Below are positions 1 to 8,516 of a DNA stretch of 17,468 nt, one piece after another (positions within the stretch are counted from its first letter, which is position 1; each line of letters begins with the position of its first letter). Source of the stretch: Collybiopsis luxurians FD-317 M1. Taxonomy: Eukaryota > Basidiomycota > Agaricomycetes > Agaricales > Omphalotaceae. The stretch is taken from assembly GCA_000827265.1 (NCBI GenBank), contig KN834799.1:103637-121104 (forward strand). The letters are read 5' to 3'. Made by a program: the position numbers and the translations under genes. Below the pieces are notes generated by a model that saw only the letters and a list, made by a program, of their open reading frames with translations, made no database searches and was not told the origin of the DNA.

Positions 1-508
1 AAAATGGAACAAGATAGAGGAGTGGGGGGAGGGGTGTTAAAGGAAAGAGGAAAGCAAGAGGGGGGACATTTATAGAGATATTCAAAAATTAAAAGGTAAA
101 AAAAAAAAAAAGTAAACAGAAGCGGACGAGACGTAGTGGAGTATAAATGTCAAAAGAGAAGGTGAACATCACAATGAAAATCATAAAATGCAACAGTGTG
201 ATTGACGAGAACACAAGGAATGAACACATAAGTATGATTGAAGAATAAAGAAGGGAGAGACAGCATGGTAGAGCAGAAGGTCACGCAAGTCACCAAAGTA
301 ACAAAAGAGTGACATGTCCATATATGGGGAAAAAACTTGATATAATGGGGACTGTGGGAGAAAAAATCAAACTGCCCATAAGGACAATTCCTTCATTTCA
401 TTCTGGACTCATAATTTGGTAGGTCCCGAGGCAACAATAGGAGGGTTCAGAGGCAGTTAGAGGGTAGATACATTGATGCATTGTAGTCTATGTGCTTTAA
501 ATAATAAT
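1..508. other. No gene recognised; purine-rich AT-rich sequence
   Basis: The plus strand is strongly purine-biased, especially in the first 120 bases (runs of G and A, including a 12-base A run near 101-112). No open frame of useful length, splice-bounded exon or RNA gene was seen on either strand. Nothing here can be assigned. Confidence 0.5.
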
Positions 509-526
509 GAATAAATAGCATTTAGC

Positions 527-923
527 TGGTGTAAAGATTCTTTGGGCAGTGCACAGCTTACCACCCTAAGGGCCTTACCTAGTACCTATTCTGGTATTCC
601 TGATCCTTCTCTTGTAAGTTCTCTGGCTCCCTTCTGGCAAGTTCTACAGGCCTCTAGGATGTTGAAGGTGTTGGTGGTGGGAGAGCAGGCAAAAGTGCAT
701 GGAAAGCTTGTCATGGTGTGGGTTAGCCATAAGCACTGGTTTGCACTTATCAGGTACATGTCTTCAACTCCCCAATGGGGCAGATTTTTTTTTTCTGAAG
801 ACAATATGTACATTTGAAATTGTGAATAGGGACCTCGAAGCCATGCTTATATGTAGTAGACTTCCTTCGACTGGCTGCCTTCTACTGTGGAAGTTGCAAT
901 ACTCTTTCAGTAAAGTAGCCTGA
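527..923 (+). CDS. Weak hypothetical coding fragment, two exons
   Basis: A plus-strand frame is open from 515 and reads a leucine- and valine-rich helical-looking stretch around 560-750 (for example LKVLVVGEQAKVHGKLVMV). A GT donor at 754 (CAG/GTACAT) and an AG acceptor at 828-829 would remove 76 nt and keep the phase, joining ...WFALI to RDLEAMLIC and ending at TGA 921-923. There is no ATG before 659, so the true start would need a further upstream exon, or translation begins at 659. An AATAAA at 1193-1198 on the same strand could serve as its poly(A) signal. I do not recognise a family. The minus strand of the same DNA is also open over 586-813, so coding status and strand are both uncertain. 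Confidence 0.22.
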
Positions 924-1192
924 GAGTTTTTTTTGAATCACCATGCTGATTCTAGTCCTTGTCATCATTATTCTGTGGGTTTCAACTCATGCATTTGTGA
1001 ACCCAGGCTGGACCTGAACCTGAACCTAAACTCAAATGCAATGAACACCGACATAGATATCTTCTGGCCAAGAATGCTGTGGGCAGCAAATTGGGAGCCA
1101 GTGGTCTATATGTATCTGAAGTTGGAATGGTTAATCCAATGGTTGTATTTTTACTCTACTATGTCTATTCTCAGCACTCACTTAAATTATAC

Positions 1193-1198
1193 AATAAA
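1193..1198 (+). terminator. AATAAA polyadenylation signal candidate
   Basis: A canonical AATAAA lies 270 bases after the stop of the weak plus-strand frame at 527-923. The hexamer is common by chance in AT-rich DNA, so it only mildly supports a plus-strand transcript end. Confidence 0.25.
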
Positions 1199-1330
1199 CA
1201 TTGATTTCTATAGTGAATAAATAAGGAAGAAAAATAAGGATAGGACTGAGTAAGTATTCCAGAGTAGCAGATCCACCAATGCATATGAGCAGCTAAAAGC
1301 CAGGCAGTTTTTTGCACACTTTGAGAATGA

Positions 1331-1351
1331 AACATGATGTCATATCATGTT
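1331..1351. other. Perfect 8-bp hairpin after the DUF6534 stop codon
   Basis: AACATGAT, the loop GTCAT, then ATCATGTT. The stem is perfect and lies 31 bases beyond the TAA of the minus-strand DUF6534 gene, so it would sit in its 3' untranslated region. A role in 3'-end formation is only inferred. Confidence 0.4.
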
Positions 1352-1381
1352 AAGAGACTGAATTATTGAATCTAAGACATA

Positions 1382-3310
1382 TTACTCATGACTCCAATTA
1401 GCTGTCTTGCTGCTTATGCCAGCATTTGAAGAGAGGTCCTGGGTTTTGGAGCAAATATTGATATGGAGCTTAAGGTAGTATTACAAGAATACACTCACAT
1501 ATGAAACTTCAGTAGTTCTGTAATCCCTGGACTCTATATTTGAAGTTGGGAGAAGCCGGCTCTGCAATTTGAATGATTTCCTTGCATTCAGACTTAAATT
1601 GGTATTCTCTTCTCAGTTCTGAATTCAAATCTGGGAGTTAGACATAGTATACCTGGCTAGTATTGAATTTGTGTATACTTTTTAGGAAAGATCAGCACTA
1701 TATTACTAAAGCAGTAGATCACTTACACTTGCTCCCAACAAAAAACACTCCCACATAAACCAAGTTGTTTTGCATTGCTACTATGCAGACTAGCTTTGCG
1801 ACTGCAAACACTCTAAAAAAGGATTAACTTGAGAAGTACTTGACAGCTAGATTTCAAGGCACACTGACGATGTGAGAAGACCAGTGCTTACAGTCCAGAG
1901 AATCAACCGGTCAATTAAGGTTTCCGTGCTGTCGTAGTGGGTACCTTAAGATATTGGACAGACAACAAACAAAGTACCTTCCTGACCTGTAGAAGCCCGT
2001 CCGACTTGCATTGAGGTAGTAACAAAGTGAAATGGCAATAAGAACATCACAAGCAGCAACCAATGCTAGTGCAGTTATCAAAGTCCACTGAAAGAAATTG
2101 ATAAACTTTTATCAATCACTGCGAAGTATGCAGAACTGGCTTACCATAAGTTCAGGAACCATAGAGAATAATTTGGCTTCATCTCTGTAGACATTCAATG
2201 CAACATTTTTTAACAGCTCGCTAGTGCTGTATAAATCAACCTACAATTTGACATTTGACACTAATTTTATGACTTGTCAGCAGCCTAAATGGATGTGAAA
2301 AGTTCTCAAACTTACAAATTGAAAAACCTAAAGGATGGAGAACCAATTCCGATCAGAACTCGTGCCCATAAGGAGGCACCATATAAATTAACAAACCAAG
2401 TTGTGAAAAAGAAAGCACAACCTGTTGCAAATTATGCCTGTTAGTAGAATGTAGCCTTGTACACTATTAAACCAAGTCTCACAATCATGGCAGGAATCGG
2501 AATACACTTTTTGCCAACTATATCGCGAGAGCATGGTTGAAGCTTTAGTCTGATCATTAATAGATTGAGCCAATGCTCACCATGATATACTCGACTGGCA
2601 AAAAAGCTGTGAAATATGTAGTGGATTAGTAAATTATTGCTGCATAAAAAACCTTTGGTGGCGAACCATTGAGAAATAACAACCATAAAACCCTGTGAAA
2701 CGAGATGACTATGAGTAATTCTCTGTAGAATAAATAGTAAAGTTATTACCGCAACTGTTACGGTTAGTGGAATGCTCCTTGGTATCAATGTTAGCTTTGA
2801 GATATACACATGTATGCTGATCGGGAATGCCCGTACCACACATCCTTATCCAGAGCTGCAATATCCATGCCATTTGTGACAGTGTAAAAGTAAACTGCAT
2901 GTGCGGAAAATGCGGACTGAAGTATGTCAAGAACCCTTTAACCAGTGTCATCATGTTAAGAAGTTGAAGAAGAAAACTATTGGACATACAGGAGTGCCGC
3001 AACCTCCAAACCCGAGTCAGCATTGAAAAACCAAATGAAATAGATTCAAAGCTCTTACCACACAAATCACCCGGCGTTTTTCCTGTTTAAGCTCTTGAGA
3101 TGGACGGGAGAAGAAGGTATATCCTTGAGCCAGCGCTATCCCAACTAGTCTGTGAAAAAAAATGTCAACAATAGAGCTTCCAATGCCTCGGGTAATAGCT
3201 TACAATATCGAAAGCACCAGTCCAATCTGTAGGGCACCTATGGTTGTATTCATGTTTGGAAGCTTGAAAGCTTGTGGTGGGATTGTGCTTGGAGTAGAGG
3301 AACTTGACAT
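1382..3310 (-). CDS. DUF6534-family multi-pass membrane protein, 18 exons
   Basis: Predicted 326-aa integral membrane protein of unknown function, family DUF6534 (common in Agaricomycetes). The start is ATG 3310 (MSSSSTPSTIPPQ). Family landmarks appear in order: TIGALQIGLVLS (residues 23-34), AQGYTFFSR (43-51), VLDI followed by HAVYFYTVTNG (72-93), VWSIPLT (103-109), QCFFASRVY (121-129), ACDVLIAISLCYYL (198-211), SRTGF (214-218), TLIDRLILWTVSTGLLTS (223-240), SKLYTNSILASLNAR (267-281). About seven hydrophobic segments are visible. Exons: 3310-3204, 3149-3059, 3003-2990, 2935-2837, 2777-2750, 2692-2667, 2606-2581, 2517-2465, 2421-2380, 2327-2316, 2260-2241, 2184-2145, 2087-1987, 1928-1869, 1812-1727, 1677-1653, 1592-1499, 1438-1382. 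All joins keep frame and the sum is exactly 327 codons. The weakest points are exons 10-11 (2327-2241) and the GTTCGC donor at 2666. If the last intron is not removed, translation stops at 1481. Confidence 0.85.
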
Positions 3311-3576
3311 TAGGGAAGTTGGCGTTGTAGTTCGTACTGAATCGGATTCCTTTTAAGAATGTATAATTGGTGGACAAAGATGTGCCCAATTTTTGAAAAA
3401 CCACCTCAACAGTCAGTGTACGCACGCACACTTCCGTGTTAACTGAAAAGTGATCTCAACCGCGCGGGAGTTATCAACACTAGAACACAGATCTTTTAAT
3501 CACAATAACATCAATGTTCCATTGATCTGCATGTGAGTCACAGTCTGAATTGCCAGCGAACACTAATGAACTCACA

Positions 3577-3593
3577 GCCTGTTATGAACAGGC
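3577..3593. other. Perfect 7-bp hairpin
   Basis: GCCTGTT, the loop ATG, then AACAGGC. It lies about 270 bases upstream of the DUF6534 start codon. It could be a regulatory site or a mobile-element footprint; the sequence alone does not decide. Confidence 0.4.
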
Positions 3594-3684
3594 AAATTCA
3601 TGAAGTTCATAGTAATTAGTATCGGAGGTGAGAATCTTATGATTAATCTAATTCCAGATTCTGGCTATTTGTTTAGTGTAAAAA

Positions 3685-3707
3685 ACTCTAGAGCCTTGCT
3701 CTAGAGT
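3685..3707. other. Perfect 9-bp hairpin
   Basis: ACTCTAGAG, the loop CCTTG, then CTCTAGAGT. A nine-pair perfect stem with a five-base loop is the strongest small inverted repeat in the DUF6534 upstream region, about 375 bases before its ATG. No function is known. Confidence 0.45.
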
Positions 3708-4000
3708 CCCTTCTTGAGGAGTTCTTAGGATTCGGGAAGCAGTTGAGTACTGCTAAGTCAATTGAAAAGCCGAATGAACCAAAGCATACTAGGTGTCCGA
3801 ACTAGTGCGTAGAGCCAGATCTCAAAAGTACCTCAACCAGGAACTCTGAGCTATTGCGCTTTTTTATCATTGTGAATTGATGGTAACAACTACTAACCGC
3901 TACCATCACAAAAAGATTTTGATTCTTTGTTCCCTGATCTTGTTCATGCATGTCATTTTACGTTAAGTGCTTTGATGAACCTAGGAACAGATTGATATCT

Positions 4001-4078
4001 TCATATCTGTAGACGGTGTTCTTTGTCCAAGTTCTTTAGCGACTCAATCTCAATGTACATATCGTCCTCGATTCTCAT
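4001..4078 (-). CDS. Possible 25-aa acidic small ORF or exon
   Basis: ATG 4078 to TGA 4001 encodes a charged peptide (begins MRIEDDMYIEIESL, then KNLDKEHRLQI). Its composition is unlike the surrounding AT-rich DNA. On the same strand a TATAAAAT (4296-4289) and a CT-rich tract (4270-4256) lie about 200 bases upstream, which resembles a fungal core promoter. No donor site is obvious within the ORF, so it could be a tiny gene, a single exon of an unseen gene, or chance. No family is recognised. Confidence 0.2.
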   Translation of the reverse strand: MRIEDDMYIEIESLKNLDKEHRLQI

Positions 4079-4752
4079 GTTGCCCTTAGTACTTCACTGT
4101 AATAGAAAAGGAGAATTTCATTGGAGCAACCCCATTAATGGAGAGACAAAAACTCTTATACTAGAAGGTGCTGCGGGAGTAAACCTCCGAACTAACTCAC
4201 GGTTCAGAGGTTTAGAACCTGAATCAGCTTGAGTGCGATGAGGTGTTTCCGAGGTTTGAGAGAGAGAGATAAGGTAAAGTAAAAGTCTATTTTATAGAGT
4301 AACGGTTCTACATTAAATACATGACAAGTCGGAAGAAGTATATCGACACTCAGGAGCTGAGTGCCTACATAAAACTCGACCGCGAAGGACGGTTGAGTGC
4401 TCATGCATAAAGTATCTAAAATAGGTAAGTGAATATCCATATTGGTAAGTAGTGATCGACGGGCCGTCAACCATGGAACTGCCTTTCAGCAGCAGTAACG
4501 AGACAGTGGGTCAGCCGTAAGTAATATAGGCACTGTGCGGCGTGCTTGCCAGGCTATTTCTACCTGAGGGTCACCATATTCCGATGATGGCTCATGTAAT
4601 GTTTCCTCTCATCTCATCACAGCAGGTTGTGTTGATATAGGCAGGTACCCGTGCCTTATAACACGGCCATGGATAAATATAAATCCCGGAAGTAGAGAAT
4701 TGTTAAGAGCCTAGTGGTAGTTCTACACTACTGCTTATCTCAAATGTAGCCC
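4079..4752. other. No gene recognised; promoter-like motifs only
   Basis: Contains TATAAAAT on the minus strand (4296-4289) followed by a (CT)n tract, and TATAAAT on the plus strand (4678-4684). No convincing coding region or RNA gene was found. Confidence 0.35.
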
Positions 4753-4881
4753 TTAACTTGGCCCGTTACACCGAAAAATGCTGATGTCAGGTTTACTTTC
4801 CTCCTTTATTTGGCTGCAGTTCTTGCTGCACCGTGAAGTCAAGTATTCTCTCCAGCTTTCATTCAATTTCGGCTCTGCCAT
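4753..4881 (-). CDS. Possible 42-aa small ORF or terminal exon
   Basis: ATG 4881 to TAA 4753 on the minus strand reads a charged, cysteine-containing peptide (begins MAEPKLNESWREYL, ends IFRCNGPS). The frame stays open upstream to an AG at 4932-4931 preceded by a pyrimidine-containing stretch, which could be a 3' splice site. It may therefore be a last exon, but I could not find a phase-compatible upstream exon. The plus strand also has a 46-codon frame over 4784-4924. No family is recognised. Confidence 0.2.
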   Translation of the reverse strand: MAEPKLNESWREYLTSRCSKNCSQIKEESKPDISIFRCNGPS

Positions 4882-4931
4882 TACAGCGATTCCGAGTATC
4901 TCATCTTTTGCATCTCCATCATGAGCTGTAA

Positions 4932-5663
4932 ATAGTCGTAGTTGCTGTTTGAGGTACTACATAGATAGAATAGTCAACATTAAGGCACAGTGCTGTTCAC
5001 GAGTTCAAGTATCAGTGGATGAGAAGACATACGTGGATTCATGCAATATTTCAAAAGTTAAATAACTTGAATGATTCAGCTTTCGGGGACGTTATAATCC
5101 TTCACGAGGATCAAGGCTTCCGAGTCTAAGAACTATATTTACTCGAGTGCCCCATTGACTGCGTTGAACGTTCATACATAAGAAACTGGGCTTGGATCAC
5201 TTTAATCAGGTCTGCACAGGTCTGCACTCAATGTGGATTCCCAGTACGATCGCCACGGCTGAGCCGGTACGAACCGACTCGGCATTGCTGCCCGGAAGCG
5301 CTAACGGAATCGAGGTCGAAGGGTGAAGTGAGGTTTTAAGAAAAGAAGAATAAAATGAGTGTTGTAATGAGATCAAGTTTTTTGTGAAGGTTTCTTCCAA
5401 TCGAACTACTGGAGTGGTTTTTGGTTTTTTTATCATTTTTTTCCTAAGAAAAAAGAAAAAAAAGGTCCTAATCGCGTCTTGCCGTGCCTTCGGACGCCGA
5501 TGTTCCCTGGCTTGGTGCTACTCGAGTATGGTTGATACCGACAATGTTGGTATGTATAGGGAAACTTTTGCAATTCTTGGTTTACTCTACTCAGACTTGA
5601 AGCATACTGAATAGATATATTTCAATTTTCAAATCACCAACTTTAAAATCTCCCGCGGAAAGG
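4932..5663. other. No gene recognised
   Basis: No supportable gene. A direct 10-bp duplication (AGGTCTGCAC twice) lies near 5208-5227. Around 5475-5515 is a short piece (GCGTCTTGCCGTGC, then GATGTTCCC) shared with 15536-15580, just before the second 1.2-kb repeat copy, so repeat-derived sequence may begin here. Confidence 0.4.
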
Positions 5664-5825
5664 ATGTTTCAACAGGCGGGAGTTGATCATGTTATTGATA
5701 ACGAGCTACAATATCCACCACGATATCCCTGGGAACACATGAAAATCCCCCAAGCGAACGGAGCACAACTAACCATTGTTGCGGCTCCCCGCTCCTTAGT
5801 ACACGGTCCTACTTACTTGCGGTAA
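5664..5825 (+). CDS. Possible 53-aa hypothetical protein or gene fragment
   Basis: ATG 5664 to TAA 5823-5825. The peptide starts MFQQAGVDHVIDNELQYPP and continues RYPWEHMKIPQANG, a residue mix (proline, aromatic and charged residues) more protein-like than most frames in this region. No intron signals are needed. I do not recognise a family. It may be a remnant of a longer gene, since it lacks any domain-sized region. Chance cannot be excluded for a frame this short. Confidence 0.27.
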   Translation: MFQQAGVDHVIDNELQYPPRYPWEHMKIPQANGAQLTIVAAPRSLVHGPTYLR

Positions 5826-6403
5826 TGAAGAATCAAAAAAAAAAGGAAAGCAAAAAAGATATTGATAACGTTGATACCCGGACCGGCGCTCTTCGAAAGG
5901 GACGGTTTTTGGCATGCCCCTCGTTCGATTGGAGTTTTCTTTTTCATTTGAAAATTCGGAGATGCCTGAGAGTTTCGAGTTTACATCCGGGATAGTGTTC
6001 GAATGCTTCTCATTGACATTGATGAGCTTAATTTCCGAAACATGAAAAGATTGGAGCATTTTCCATGCTTCAGGCTTCCCAAGTTCCCAGTGCTGATGAG
6101 TGTGTAGAAAAGGTTTTGAGGAGCGTGAGGGACAGGCCGGAAATGGGGCCCAGAGGAAATGAATTTTTTATTTTTATTTTTATGAAAGTATCATTGAACT
6201 CGGACCTCTATGCCGACCGGTATCAAGATTTAACTTTAGCTTTGGTACCTAGTCTTAGACATTACAGTATGGCACTATAAGCAAGGAGGTGTGGCTGTCA
6301 TTAGCATTACGCAGAGCTGCTCAAGATGAGAGCTTTGGCCCTTGGGTCGGACGAGAATTAGGTATGCAGAAACAAAATAAAAAAGAAAAAAAAAAGGTCG
6401 ACT
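5826..6403. other. Unassigned; overlapping open frames on both strands
   Basis: An 87-codon minus-strand frame (ATG 6059 to stop 5796, begins MLQSFHVSEIKLINV) and short plus-strand frames (ATG 5911; ATG 6065) overlap or abut here. None matches a family I know. The minus frame ends in phenylalanine-rich, low-complexity sequence, which argues against it being a finished protein. Poly-A/T tracts occur at 5836-5845 and 6383-6395. Confidence 0.35.
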
Positions 6404-7587
6404 AGGTCTCGAATGGCGGCTCGAATGAGGGAGGGCCATTATCCCGACCGTGATGAAGGACTCGATGGGTAAGTAGTAAGGTACGAGGGGTCGCCATGCG
6501 TATCAAGTTTTATTTTATTTTTATTTTTAACGACCCGACCTGTCACCTTGAGTCCTGAGTCTATGTATGTAAATCTTCAATCGGTTGCATTTTTTTGCAT
6601 CCATTTGCATGCATCTGGATTATTTAAACTTGGTCGTAGGGTCTGTCACGATAGGTGTGTACGCTGTACGGGTATGTAACTGGAATTCGATTCCTTATAA
6701 TTATGGGAGTAGTAAGTAGGTAGATACGTAGGCTATTGCCGGGAAGCAGTAAGTAGGCCGTTTGGTGACTGTGGTATGCAGAGGGGGGAAGAACGTCTAC
6801 TGCCAGTTTCGGTGATTTTGGTATAGCACAGATGGGTGGTTTCCCCAAGTTTTTTCCTGGCCCGAGAGAGAGACGAGACGAGACGAGATGAGATGAGAGG
6901 TGCGGCGTCTTGGAGAAAGTCTTTTTTTTCGTTTTGGGGAGAGGAAAGGACGGGGGTTGCGGGGCTCAGAGTTTTCATTTCGTTTGTTACATGATCATGA
7001 TCATGAAAGTCTGCCTGCCCAGTGCCTCCGAGTTGGATAGTTTTTTAAAAAAGTCCAGGCCTTCCTTGAATCTAAATCTAAATCTAAACTTTCAACCGGT
7101 TGCTTTGTCGGATGTCCGTTTGATGCATCGAGCAACTGGGATGGGATGGGTTGGGCTGTAGGATCTGTACGTTGTACAGGCAACTGGAATGTAATTACTC
7201 GTAGTAACATAGGCGTACATATGTAGTATGTAGTATGACGGAATGTCAAGTGGGTACATGTACCGGGGCTGTACCAGGATCATGACGCCTGTAGGTAACC
7301 ATCATGGTAAGTAGGTACGTCGTGACTTGGGTTGTTGGCGGGAAGTAGGATTAGGATACTTGGTGGCTGTGGTATGGAGGGAACCTTATACTGTTCTCGG
7401 TATTTCTGGGAATGGGGACGGAAATGGACCCGATGGGTCGGTTCCAAGTTTCTCTCCGGAGAGAGACGAGACGGGCGTCTTGGAGAAAATTTCTGGGGAG
7501 GCGAGAGAAGGGCTTCTTTTCGTTACGCGTTTGGTTGTACCTAGACTTGAATCGTACGAGGTTGGGTTTTAAAAACCTACTTTTACT
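6404..7587 (+). repeat. 1.2-kb direct repeat, copy 1
   Basis: It aligns in the same orientation with 15733-16953. The shared start is AGGTCTCGAATGG and the shared end is a tract closing in CCTACTTTTACT. Identity is high in the second half (about 7000-7587) and lower, with many indels, in the first half. Internal landmarks include a GATCATGATCATG stretch near 6990, a GAGAC/GAGAT pentamer tract (6865-6898), the palindrome GGTACATGTACC (7253-7264), and a unit repeated within the copy (near 6730-6920 and 7325-7510). Terminal inverted repeats and TG..CA ends are not evident, so it is not a clear LTR. Its biological nature is unknown. Confidence 0.8.
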
Positions 7588-7733
7588 GTTACCGTGATTT
7601 GCAATTTAGCCAACTTATAGCCGGAGCAGCCAGCTTTAGTTCAGCTCGAAGCCACATCATGAAGCTGCCTAGTCGCAGCTGATCGAGTTGACTTGCAGCT
7701 AGCCAAGCCACAGCAACACTAAAAGGGTAAGAG
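7588..7733. other. Short unique spacer
   Basis: Sequence between the end of the direct repeat and the left end of the terminal-inverted-repeat element. It contains several overlapping AGCT-rich motifs (CAGCTTTAG, GCAGCTGATC, GCAGCTAGCC) but no gene. Confidence 0.4.
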
Positions 7734-8374
7734 CAAGGGGGCTCAAGAAAAAAAAAAAATACACTGGGGGTCGATTTTTTTTCTCAAGCCATCGGGGGAC
7801 TAACTACTATGTAAGCAATTCCCACAACCCATATATGGCATATCGCGATTAGATTAGACTCTAGAAATACTATTGACACGCAGTACTACTGCTACAAGCA
7901 TCGCAGGCCCACGTCTTTGTAAAGAAATGGATCCCAACACAGTCTATATGGTACCCGTACTGTAGTCAATAGAATCAAATTTGAGTGTGACGCCTGTAAT
8001 ATTGACTAATTCCTGCTGTTCCAGCATTTTCAAGTACAATGTTTTTGGAATTCTGCATATTTTGGTTGTAAGAATTTCACTTGCTCAAGTACATTCAAAA
8101 GAAATTATACAGACATCTTTGTCGGACATTGAAGAAAGAAATAAAAAAAAGAAACCAATGACTACATCTAGCTATGTTCGAACTACATTTTTAGATGTAC
8201 AAACTGGCTTCTTCGTGAGCGACGTTACTAACCATATCTAGTGATCGGCTCTTCAGGTCCAATGGGTCCGTTTTCGGCAAGGCAATGGCAAGGGTGGAAT
8301 TTTTTTTTTCCTGCCTGATGGCGAGACTAACTAACCTAGCGCCGTACGGGCGCTTAAATTCTTGAGCCCCCTTG
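7734..8374. mobile_element. Non-autonomous DNA transposon (MITE), hAT-like
   Basis: The element is 641 bp, bounded by perfect 16-bp terminal inverted repeats: CAAGGGGGCTCAAGAA at 7734-7749 and its reverse complement at 8359-8374. The terminal CAAGG fits the YARNG ends typical of hAT elements. The flanking 8-mers GGTAAGAG (left) and GGTAGAGA (right) share GGTA and look like a decayed 8-bp target duplication, also as expected for hAT. A perfect hairpin (8339-8353) lies just inside the right end. No transposase is encoded; the longest internal frame (7981-8241) has no recognisable domain. Mobilisation would need a transposase from elsewhere. The superfamily call is tentative. Confidence 0.7.
8339..8353. 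other. Perfect 5-bp GC hairpin inside the MITE end
   Basis: GCGCC, the loop GTACG, then GGCGC, only five bases inside the right terminal repeat. Subterminal hairpins are common in MITEs; the left end has no equivalent. Confidence 0.4.
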
Positions 8375-8516
8375 GGTAGAGATAAGATGAATAGATGAGA
8401 CGAGAAAGATACAATGAATGGAATGGGGGTTATTAGTAAACGGTAAAAAGGGAATAAATGGGAAAGAATTAAAAGAAAAAGGAAGATAAAATGTAACTGT
8501 AACAGGCCACAGCAGC
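8375..8516 (-). other. 3' flank of the NACHT-ankyrin gene
   Basis: The 142 bases between the stop codon of the NACHT-ankyrin gene and the transposon end. On the minus strand they are pyrimidine-rich (TTCC/TTTC tracts), as expected for a fungal 3' untranslated region. No AATAAA was seen. The true poly(A) site may lie inside the transposon. Confidence 0.45.

Larger units (their letters stand above)
924..1381. other. Intergenic, probable 3' flanks of converging transcripts
   Basis: No gene is recognised. It holds a plus-strand AATAAA (1193-1198) and, just beyond the stop of the minus-strand DUF6534 gene, a perfect hairpin (1331-1351). A 24-codon hydrophobic frame starting at ATG 943 looks like a signal peptide but stops at once with no splice donor. 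Confidence 0.45.
3311..4000. other. No gene recognised; upstream flank of the DUF6534 gene with hairpins
   Basis: This is the 5' flank of the minus-strand DUF6534 gene. No clear TATA box lies next to its ATG; a CCAAT (minus, 3370-3366) occurs about 60 bases upstream. Two perfect hairpins, at 3577-3593 and 3685-3707, are the only structures seen. No splice-bounded coding pattern could be built. Confidence 0.45.

Noticed and set aside
943..1017. 24-codon signal-peptide-like frame MLILVLVIIILWVS
   Set aside because: It ends at TGA with no GT donor before the stop and no following exon. A hydrophobic peptide is easily produced by AT-rich DNA.
2441..2839. A 132-codon minus-strand frame as a separate small protein
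   Set aside because: It only reads through introns of the DUF6534 gene. The spliced model gives a much better family match.
5796..6059. 87-codon minus-strand frame MLQSFHVSEIKLINV
   Set aside because: No family match; it ends in low-complexity phenylalanine-rich sequence and overlaps an equally open plus-strand frame. Mentioned only as unassigned.
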